Shown piece by piece: positions 7,057 to 12,589 of a DNA stretch of 12,589 nucleotides. Both the position numbers and the translations under genes were made by a program. Below the pieces are notes generated by a model, which saw only the letters and a program-made list of their open reading frames with translations, searched no databases and was not told the DNA's origin. The DNA comes from Patescibacteria group bacterium (GTDB lineage: Bacteria > Patescibacteriota > Gracilibacteria > UBA1369 > PNNO01), in the NCBI GenBank assembly GCA_024275695.1, contig JAJRYP010000023.1:1-12589 (forward strand), in the 5' to 3' direction. The stretch's first letter is position 1, and the number at the start of each line of letters is the position of its first letter.

Positions 7057-7082
7057 ATTTTGTTTGGTTAATTTATACTGAA

Positions 7083-7091
7083 ATTATATCA
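7083..7091 (-). promoter_or_regulatory. Extended -10 promoter of the HNH gene
   Basis: The - strand reads TGA-TATAAT (7091-7083), a perfect -10 with the TGn extension. The start site would be near 7076, leaving a leader of about 20 nt before the ATG at 7056. No Shine-Dalgarno is present in that leader. The -35 position is weak, as is common when the extension is present. Confidence 0.55.
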
Positions 7092-7189
7092 TTTTTTATA
7101 ACTAAAAACTATTGACTATCGGCTAAAGCAAGTCGATATCTGCATATTTAGGTATGTTTGAATAAGGCCGTCAATTGAAATTAACTAAA

Positions 7190-7320
7190 GAGATCCGGTT
7201 TTGTTCCCAAAGCAGTAAAAGCTGCTTTGAGGGAGGTTTTTTGAGAAACGATTTTCATCGTTCTCCCGGGATTTTTCCGGAAAAACAGAGATCTTTTTAA
7301 AAATTAATCTCAACTCTGCA
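7190..7320 (+). other. Structured intergenic region with serial hairpins
   Basis: Within the 324-bp gap 7057-7380 I see no credible gene, but several inverted repeats follow one another. The first is CAAAGCAG/CTGCTTTG (7208-7229). The second is GAGAAACGAT/ATCGTTCTC (7243-7265, one bulged A, loop TTTC). The third is the perfect palindrome TTTTTCCGGAAAAA (7272-7285). The fourth is GAGAT/ATCTC (7288-7292 and 7307-7311), enclosed by CAGAG/CTCTG (7286-7290 and 7314-7318). The cluster lies upstream of the predicted start site of the ligase gene, so it is probably not that gene's leader. It could be the end of a small RNA, a set of terminators insulating the divergent genes, or a protein-binding region. 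The flank 7092-7189 shows only a TTGACT at 7112-7117 with a poor -10 behind it. Confidence 0.4.
7205..7242 (+). terminator. Terminator-like hairpin with T6 tract
   Basis: TCCC-AAAGCAG (7205-7215) pairs with CTGCTTT-GA-GGGA (7222-7234), with loop TAAAAG and a small bulge, and is followed by GG and six T (7237-7242). This has the shape of a rho-independent terminator reading on the + strand. No annotated + strand gene ends within 1.1 kb upstream, since the HNH gene runs the other way. Either it ends an unannotated transcript or it guards the ligase promoter from read-through. Confidence 0.45.
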
Positions 7321-7362
7321 AAATTACCTTTTAGACTTATAGTCCACAAGGAGCAAAATTCT

Positions 7363-7371
7363 TGCTATAAT
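7363..7371 (+). promoter_or_regulatory. Extended -10 promoter of the ligase gene
   Basis: TGC-TATAAT (7363-7371) is a perfect extended -10. Transcription would start near 7378, three bases before the ATG at 7381, so the mRNA is predicted to be essentially leaderless. An AAGGAG at 7348-7353 lies upstream of this promoter and too far from the ATG to act as its ribosome binding site. Confidence 0.6.
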
Positions 7372-7380
7372 AATTCCGAT

Positions 7381-9351
7381 ATGAATACTAAAGTATTTAA
7401 AAAGACGGCCTTTGTTGAATGGCTTAATAAAACGACGGAGTGGCTGATTTATTTTTCCGTTATTCTTGTGCCTCTTGTTTTTCTCCCGTATGTTGAAACT
7501 GTTTTTGCGACACCGAAACTTTATGTGATTAGAATTATCACGCTTATAGTAATTTTATTATGGGGGGTTAAAGGACTTTTTGAGAAGAAGATCGGTGTTA
7601 AACGGAATCGATTCTTATGGTTTGTTATTGGCTATGCGGTAATATCAATTTTGAATTCCATTGTTACCGTAAATTTATGGAGTAGTCTTTTGGGAACTTA
7701 TGGAAGATTTGTCGGACTTTTCACAATTTTAAATCTTCTGTTTTGGGTATTTATCATCATTAATGAAATAAATACACGTGAAAAAATTCGAAAGCTTTTG
7801 TGGTGCGGCGTTATAACTTCGTTTGTAATTTCAATTTACGGAATTTTTCAGCATCAAAATTTATGGGTGAACATTTTTGCGTGGAGCCAGGATCCTTCCC
7901 GGCGTGTGTTTGCAACTATCGGACATAGTAATCATACGGCGGCCTATCTTGGAATGAATTTAATGATTTTGCTCGGACTTTTTGTCTCGGAAAAGTCTGC
8001 CAAAAGAAAAATGTTATTAATTTTGGTTTTTATCGTCATGTCTGTAACGCTTTTAATGACAGCGAGCAGAAGCGGAATTATTTCGGTTTTTGTTGCGCTC
8101 GTTATCTGGTTTTTGTTTTCATTAAAAGATAAAGTATTTTTCAAAAGAGTTAAGAAGCTAAAAAAAACAATACTTTTTATTATCACGGTGCTATTTTTGA
8201 CGATTGTTGTTTTTAGGGGGCCTGTAAGTAAATTGACCGTCGTGGAGAGGACGGTAAGTACGATTGAATTCATGCGGCAAGGGAACATTCCGGATAGAGT
8301 GAGTTGGTGGTTTAGCACATGGGACATGATAATGGACAAGCCGATACTTGGGCATGGCCTTTCAACATACAGGGATATATATAACCGGTATCGCAGGACC
8401 GATTATAAACTTCCCGATGATGCGCAAGATCATATAACGCCTGAATCGGCGCATATGGAATATTTAAATACTTGGGCGCTTCAAGGGATTTTAGGGCTTT
8501 TTGCCTATTTGCTAATGATCGGGTTCACTTTTTATTATGGATTTCGTTTTATTAAAAGGTCTAAAAATGAAAAAGATAAACAAATTATCGGCGCGCTTCT
8601 TGCCGCCATTCTTGTTTATTTGATTCAAGTTCTGATGAGTTTTGGCGTTATTACAACGCTCTTTATGCTATATACATTTATTGGATTGATAATTTCTTAT
8701 AGTTTTCTTGATGATAAGGAAAAAGAATTTAAGCCACATTTGATTTTGAGGATATTCGGATTTGTGATAGCTTTAACGATTTTTGTTGCCGGCGCTTATT
8801 ATTCCGTTAGCATGTTCGCATCCGATTATTTTGTGAAAAACGCAAATGTGAATGCGGCTAAGGGTGATTTTGAAACGGCCATGAAAAATTATGAAAAAGC
8901 TATAAAACTTATGCCATATACTTCTTATTATTATGAAAAATATGCAGATTACTTGTTTGAAACGGGGATACGTATGCCAAATAATTCCCAGATAACATTT
9001 TTAATCGACGCGTTTGATTTATATGGCAAAGCGCTGCGTTTAAATCCATCCATTCCGTATGTGCATGTCAATAAGGGGCTTGTGGCTTCAAGGCTTGCTG
9101 TAATTCTTGAAGAAAAAGATCCCGAGAAATCCGAAATATTTAAGGAAGAAGCACTTAATGAACATAAAACAGCAATGGAACTTAGTATAAATAATCCGGT
9201 ATATCCTTACAAATACGGTATACAATTGATGTTTTTTGAATATCCCGAAGATCAGGCAATAGAACAATTTAATTATGTTTTGAGGATTCGCGATCCGTAT
9301 AAAGATACACAGGAACTGCTCGACGGACTTAGACTACAAACATCACCTTAA
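7381..9351 (+). CDS. O-antigen ligase/polymerase-like membrane protein with TPR tail
   Basis: This 656-residue integral membrane protein belongs to the Wzy/WaaL/PglL-like superfamily, which polymerises lipid-linked glycans or transfers them to lipid or protein on the outer side of the membrane. About a dozen hydrophobic segments fill residues 20-475. The family's central region has GHSNHTAAYLGMNL (181-194) and TASRSGIISVFVALVIWFL (227-245). A large extracytoplasmic loop holds DRVSWWFSTWDMI (305-317), GHGLSTYRDIYNRY (324-337) and the conserved His in PESAHMEYLNTWALQGILGL (354-373). After the last membrane segment (458-476), residues about 485-645 form TPR-like helical repeats (NAAKGDFETAMKNYEKAIKL and two or more degenerate ones), probably for binding a partner protein. 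It lies beyond the HNH gene from the GT2/priming pair and probably acts on the same glycan. Its 3' end overlaps the convergent YibE/F gene by 9 bp. Confidence 0.9.
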   Translation: MNTKVFKKTAFVEWLNKTTEWLIYFSVILVPLVFLPYVETVFATPKLYVIRIITLIVILLWGVKGLFEKKIGVKRNRFLWFVIGYAVISILNSIVTVNLWSSLLGTYGRFVGLFTILNLLFWVFIIINEINTREKIRKLLWCGVITSFVISIYGIFQHQNLWVNIFAWSQDPSRRVFATIGHSNHTAAYLGMNLMILLGLFVSEKSAKRKMLLILVFIVMSVTLLMTASRSGIISVFVALVIWFLFSLKDKVFFKRVKKLKKTILFIITVLFLTIVVFRGPVSKLTVVERTVSTIEFMRQGNIPDRVSWWFSTWDMIMDKPILGHGLSTYRDIYNRYRRTDYKLPDDAQDHITPESAHMEYLNTWALQGILGLFAYLLMIGFTFYYGFRFIKRSKNEKDKQIIGALLAAILVYLIQVLMSFGVITTLFMLYTFIGLIISYSFLDDKEKEFKPHLILRIFGFVIALTIFVAGAYYSVSMFASDYFVKNANVNAAKGDFETAMKNYEKAIKLMPYTSYYYEKYADYLFETGIRMPNNSQITFLIDAFDLYGKALRLNPSIPYVHVNKGLVASRLAVILEEKDPEKSEIFKEEALNEHKTAMELSINNPVYPYKYGIQLMFFEYPEDQAIEQFNYVLRIRDPYKDTQELLDGLRLQTSP

Positions 9352-10482
9352 TTTGATTTTTTGGCTATTTAAAAATGCGCTTGCAAATGCAGTGATTGGA
9401 ATTGCCAAAAGCAATCCGAAGCTCCCTGAAATAGAACGGACTATTTCGGCTGCAATAAAATCAAAATTAATAACCTGCATTGTTCCAAACTCGTTCATTG
9501 CAAATAAAATCAGAAGCGGCAGCGCGCTCCCTACATAAGCAAGAATAAGCGTATTGGACATGGTTCCCATAATATCTTTCCCAACATTCATTCCGGATGC
9601 GAAAAGTTCGTTACACTTTTTATTTGAATTCGCTTCGGCTATTTCATGAACGGATGAAGCAATGGACATCCCAACATCCATAATGGCTCCCAGAGCACCG
9701 ATCATTATGCTTGCGAAAAAGATATGATAAAAATTAAGATCCGGATTATTTACATAAAGAATACGCGCATCTTCACCGGAAAGTCCTGTTAGCATGCTTG
9801 CTTTACCAACTATATATGCGATTAGTGCTGCGAAAAATACGCCTCCAAGTGTCCCAATAATTGCTGATATGCTTTTGCGGGTTAAGCCCGCAATCATGGC
9901 TATTGTTATTATAGTTATTCCTATTGAAACCAGTACGGCAAGAAGCAGAGGGTCATATCCTTTAGCTGTCATGGGGATAAGGATATAAAATATTGCTCCA
10001 ACGGTAACGGCAAGGCTGAGAATCGCACGTGCGCCTTTTAGTTTGCCTATCAATAGTAATACAATAACAAAAAGAACGATAAAAATAATCATTGTGTCAT
10101 TTCGAATATAATCAGTTGCAAATCCGCTTATTGTTCCGTCTTCATATATTTGTAAAAGGACAAGCACTTTGTTTCCTTTTTTAAGATCTAAATCGAAAAT
10201 TCTCTGCATAATTTCATTTTCCGATCGAAAAATAGTGCCTTTATATTTACCTTCAAGCACTTCGTACGTTACATTTTGAATCCTTTGATATTGAGGATCT
10301 TCCTTTTGGGGATTATAAAGAGGATTATCAGGATGAATCTGCAAATGTTCTTCTTTTACTTCGTTAACTTGAGCTTTAACATATATTTCTTCAATCGGAA
10401 CTACAGGTTGTGCAAAAGCAGTATTGCCAATAAATGAAAGAGCTATAAAACTGCAAATTGTTATGAATAAAAATTTTTTCAT
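9343..10482 (-). CDS. YibE/F-like membrane protein with signal peptide
   Basis: I place the start at the ATG at 10482, giving 379 residues. It opens a clear signal peptide (MKKFLFITICSFIALSFIGN, then TAFA-Q, cleavage near residue 24); longer in-frame starts at 10518 (ATG) and 10536 (TTG) would bury that signal. Residues about 25-125 are an extracytoplasmic soluble domain with beta character (VLEGKYKGTIF, GNKVLVLLQIYEDG). Residues 130-370 hold about seven membrane helices with YibE/F family motifs: RKSISAIIGTLGGVFFAAL (202-220), IMIGALGAIMDVGMSIASS (259-277), SGMNVGKDIMGTMSNTLILA (296-315) and YVGSALPLLILF (316-327). The family's molecular function is not established; a transport or envelope role is a guess. 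It lies downstream of the SLH protein gene but beyond a strong terminator, so it is probably transcribed separately. It stops with TGA, overlapping the ligase gene end by 9 bp. Confidence 0.88.
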   Translation of the reverse strand: MKKFLFITICSFIALSFIGNTAFAQPVVPIEEIYVKAQVNEVKEEHLQIHPDNPLYNPQKEDPQYQRIQNVTYEVLEGKYKGTIFRSENEIMQRIFDLDLKKGNKVLVLLQIYEDGTISGFATDYIRNDTMIIFIVLFVIVLLLIGKLKGARAILSLAVTVGAIFYILIPMTAKGYDPLLLAVLVSIGITIITIAMIAGLTRKSISAIIGTLGGVFFAALIAYIVGKASMLTGLSGEDARILYVNNPDLNFYHIFFASIMIGALGAIMDVGMSIASSVHEIAEANSNKKCNELFASGMNVGKDIMGTMSNTLILAYVGSALPLLILFAMNEFGTMQVINFDFIAAEIVRSISGSFGLLLAIPITAFASAFLNSQKIKLR

Positions 10483-10534
10483 AAATATAGAATCAGATCT
10501 TGTTTGTACAATATCCATAATTTTATTTATGCGC

Positions 10535-10568
10535 AAATAAAAAGAGGGAGGATATAATTATCCTCCCT
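10535..10568 (-). terminator. Strong rho-independent terminator after the SLH protein gene
   Basis: The - strand reads AGGGAGGATA (10568-10559), loop ATTA, TATCCTCCCT (10554-10545), then CTTTTTATTT. This is a perfect 10-bp GC-rich stem with a T tract, 29 nt after the SLH gene's TAA. It should end that transcript and separate it from the YibE/F gene. On the + strand it lacks a T tract, so it is directional. Confidence 0.85.
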
Positions 10569-10596
10569 AAAGGCTTGTAAGCTTGTACTAAATCTT

Positions 10597-12534
10597 TTAG
10601 TAAACCATAATTCTATAAAGCATGTTGAATGCCTTTCTTCTTGAAAGCTTGATTGGTCCAACCGCGCTTTCGGAAGTTAATTGGTATGGAAGCCAATCAT
10701 TTTCATCAGCGGAGCGAAGCATATCGTAATACCAGATATTTGGATTTGGATTAATTGTGAAATCTTCACCAAGAGCCCCGAGCATCATTTTTAGACCTTC
10801 CGCAAGGATTACATACTGGGACGGTTTTGCAAGATTGTCTGTATAACCTTCAACGAAGCCTTCCTCTTGCGCAGTACAAAAGTATTTTGAAAACCATTTG
10901 TCATTTACGTCCGGAAAACAATTGTCCGCATTATCATCTATTTCATAAATATTTTTATATTCACTTGCTCTAAATGCAATAGCAAGAAGTTCAGCGCGAG
11001 TTAACGGATCTTCCGGTCTTAAGGTTTGATCTTTATGTCCGTAGACAATATCTCTTTCGCATAGGAATAGCCAGATTGGATATTCATCATCACTAGCGTC
11101 AACATCCGTCCATTCTCCGCAATCGTAGTCCGGTTTATCGCTATTGGTATCGCCATCATCGCTCGTGCCATCTTCGTTCGGTAAGTATGGATAAACAGGC
11201 ATTGGCATAGGTTTGAATTCAAAATTATTCTCGTCGGGTATGTACGGATAGACCGGAATCGGTCTAATTGGTGCTATTTGTAAAGGTTGAAAGGTGTATT
11301 CATTAAAACCGATATCGGGAAGGTTTACACGAGGATTTCCATAATAATCAGTTGACGCTTCACTGTTTAAAATTGCATGAGAATATCCCGCGTCAATACA
11401 AGAGCTTCCCGCACCAAGTTTGTAGTAATCCGGATTTGAAAGTTCTGTGTTCCCTGCAAAATTCGGTGAACAAGTTTTGTTTTTTTCGGAATCAACTCCC
11501 CCAACATTTGCTAAGTAGATTGAGTTATTGCGAACATTTTCACCGGCCGTTTTAGTCATATTAAAGGCTATGGCGGAACCGTGTACTATATTGTTGTAAA
11601 TTTGAGGTTTATAGTTCCCGGAATCGTCTTCGTGCCACAGGGCTCCTTTCGAAGCCTTGTTGTTATATAATGTGTTGTGTGCGATAAGAACATTATCACC
11701 TTCCTTAATGTGAATACATGAATTGTTACCGGCAGGTGATTCTGAAAAAAGGTTGTTTACAATTCTAATCCCGTTTTCTCCGGATACGATTCCGATTTTC
11801 GCGGTTGAATTATGAAATACATTGTTTCTTATTACAGATACGCTTTTCCCGTCAACATTTATGATAGAATCATCAAGTGCTTTTGTGTTATAGAAGAAGC
11901 TGTTTTGTACGGTTATCCTGTTGGTAAAAGAATTTGATGTGAAATCTATGACGGATGTCCCGAAAATGTTATAAAAAAACATTTCATCCAGTACAACTGT
12001 CTTATTTTTTTCTCCTTTGTTATTGATTTCAATTATGGGAGTTTTTGTTGCACCACCTTGAATAAAACTGATTCCTTTAATTGTACCGTCAAAATTGCTT
12101 GCTTTAATTCTGCCGTTCAATCGTGTCCTTGATCCTTCCTCGATGTTTCTTTCAGAAAAAGTGTTGTTATATCCACCTTCAATGAAGAATGTTTTATCTT
12201 TTAGCTTTAGCGGGGTTTCGCCTTCGAAATAAACACCGTTATCAATATAAATCGCAACGGTATTTGCTTTATTATTGTTTGCGGCATTTATTGCTTCCGT
12301 GATTGTTGTAAACGGACAATCTCTGGATCCTTTGGGAAACTGCGGCATATCGCATGCCAGTGCGGGAGGATTTGCGCTTACATAGAAAGAAGCTTCCGGC
12401 GTACCAAAAAGCGAACCTTTTAGGCGTTCTCCTTTTTGCGCGTAGATTCCAACTGCAACTATAACGGATAGGAGTATAAATACTCCAACCATTTTGAGAA
12501 GTTTTCGTTCTTTTTTTGGCATGTGTTTATGCAT
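10597..12534 (-). CDS. Secreted beta-helix protein with C-terminal SLH domains (S-layer-type surface protein)
   Basis: This 645-residue protein has a basic start and one hydrophobic segment (15-32), serving as an export signal or membrane anchor. FYVSANPP (50-57) and CPFTTITEAINAAN (73-86) open a right-handed parallel beta-helix. It runs to about 412 with degenerate Asn-rich rungs (VIRNNVFHNS, RIVNNLFSES, LIAHNTLYNN, QIYNNIVHGS) and ends in the typical CIDAG ... YYGNPRVNLPDIGFNEY cap (379-413). A Pro-rich linker (421-452) repeats PVYPYIP/PVYPYLP, and an acidic stretch (454-484) follows. SLH-like repeats come last: PIWLFLCERDIVYGHKDQTL (486-505) with LTRAELLAIAFRA, CFPDVNDKWFSKYFCTAQEEGFVEGY (539-564), and a weaker one at 601-643. 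Cysteines 61/73, 471/492 and 539/553 could form disulfides. SLH domains bind cell-wall glycans; the beta-helix may bind or process sugar or be structural. M5 at 12522 is an alternative start. Confidence 0.9.
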   Translation of the reverse strand: MHKHMPKKERKLLKMVGVFILLSVIVAVGIYAQKGERLKGSLFGTPEASFYVSANPPALACDMPQFPKGSRDCPFTTITEAINAANNNKANTVAIYIDNGVYFEGETPLKLKDKTFFIEGGYNNTFSERNIEEGSRTRLNGRIKASNFDGTIKGISFIQGGATKTPIIEINNKGEKNKTVVLDEMFFYNIFGTSVIDFTSNSFTNRITVQNSFFYNTKALDDSIINVDGKSVSVIRNNVFHNSTAKIGIVSGENGIRIVNNLFSESPAGNNSCIHIKEGDNVLIAHNTLYNNKASKGALWHEDDSGNYKPQIYNNIVHGSAIAFNMTKTAGENVRNNSIYLANVGGVDSEKNKTCSPNFAGNTELSNPDYYKLGAGSSCIDAGYSHAILNSEASTDYYGNPRVNLPDIGFNEYTFQPLQIAPIRPIPVYPYIPDENNFEFKPMPMPVYPYLPNEDGTSDDGDTNSDKPDYDCGEWTDVDASDDEYPIWLFLCERDIVYGHKDQTLRPEDPLTRAELLAIAFRASEYKNIYEIDDNADNCFPDVNDKWFSKYFCTAQEEGFVEGYTDNLAKPSQYVILAEGLKMMLGALGEDFTINPNPNIWYYDMLRSADENDWLPYQLTSESAVGPIKLSRRKAFNMLYRIMVY

Positions 12535-12568
12535 TTTTATTTTTGTTAGTTAGTTTTATACATATATT

Positions 12569-12574
12569 ATTATA
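12569..12574 (-). promoter_or_regulatory. -10 box of the SLH protein gene
   Basis: A perfect TATAAT is read on the - strand at 12574-12569. Transcription would start near 12562, giving a leader of about 28 nt rich in A and lacking any Shine-Dalgarno before the ATG at 12534. The -35 region falls beyond the end of the window, so the promoter cannot be completed. Confidence 0.5.
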
Positions 12575-12589
12575 CAATAAAAAGGTATG

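Noticed and set aside
7348..7353. AAGGAG as ribosome binding site for the ligase gene
   Set aside because: It is 27 nt before the ATG and upstream of a perfect extended -10. A TTG closer to it leads to a stop codon after two codons.
9353..9988. Open frames on the + strand opposite the YibE/F gene
   Set aside because: They are shadows of the - strand membrane protein, which shows a signal peptide and family motifs. The shadows carry no motif.
10483..10536. Longer YibE/F protein starting at TTG 10536 or ATG 10518
   Set aside because: The extra 12-18 residues are polar and would sit in front of a textbook signal peptide that begins with MKK at 10482. They also lie close to the terminator of the upstream gene.
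1..12589. UGA recoded as glycine (Gracilibacteria/SR1-type code)
   Set aside because: TGA ends four full-length genes at their expected C-termini (808, 4739, 6211 and 9343), and no conserved motif needs an in-frame TGA.
1..12589. CRISPR arrays, tRNA genes, rRNA genes and insertion sequences
   Set aside because: I looked for regularly spaced repeats, tRNA-like cloverleaf arms with a TTC-type loop, conserved rRNA segments and transposase motifs with terminal inverted repeats, and found none.

Overview
The window is AT-rich bacterial DNA read with the standard code: TAA, TAG and TGA all end full-length genes, with TGA ending the genes that stop at 808, 4739, 6211 and 9343. No start codon has a convincing Shine-Dalgarno sequence, and several start codons sit almost directly behind a -10 box. 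An S-layer-homology protein with a parallel beta-helix, a YibE/F-like membrane protein, a TPR-tailed O-antigen ligase and a small HNH nuclease together suggest a Patescibacteria/CPR-type genome (for example Peregrinibacteria-like). That placement is an inference from gene style; no rRNA or ribosomal protein is present to test it. TGA as a stop argues against the lineages that read UGA as glycine.

Layout. (1) 1-1130 is an AT-rich accessory patch. An AbrB/SpoVT-like antitoxin-type gene on the + strand converges on a two-gene - strand unit, a DUF4160 protein followed by a DUF2442-like protein fused to a C-terminal XRE helix-turn-helix. The unit's promoter carries a perfect inverted repeat (ACCAGACA/TGTCTGGT) with one arm inside the -35/-10 spacer. 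This looks like a self-regulated toxin-antitoxin-like module. (2) 1204-3608, - strand, is metK-ahcY: SAM synthetase followed 5 nt later by S-adenosylhomocysteine hydrolase. (3) 3687-6090, + strand, holds a GT2 glycosyltransferase overlapping a polyprenyl-phosphate sugar-phosphotransferase, the priming enzyme of a surface glycan. (4) 6211-7056, - strand, is an HNH nuclease gene inserted between glycan genes. (5) 7057-7380 is a 324-bp intergenic stretch with divergent extended -10 promoters and a chain of hairpins. (6) 7381-9351, + strand, is an O-antigen ligase/polymerase with a TPR tail. It converges with (7) 9343-10482, - strand, a YibE/F-family membrane protein. Upstream of that, after a strong terminator, is (8) 10597-12534, - strand, a secreted beta-helix/SLH protein.

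How the parts fit. Regions 3, 6 and 8 make a coherent cell-surface set: lipid-linked glycan initiation, glycan extension, transfer or polymerisation, and an S-layer-anchored protein that could be a glycan-bound or glycosylated partner. metK and ahcY form a housekeeping methyl-donor unit that makes SAM and removes SAH. The accessory module at the left edge and the HNH gene are the parts most likely to be mobile or selfish. The most novel-looking element is the DUF4160/DUF2442-HTH pair with its candidate operator. The structured 7190-7320 region is second.
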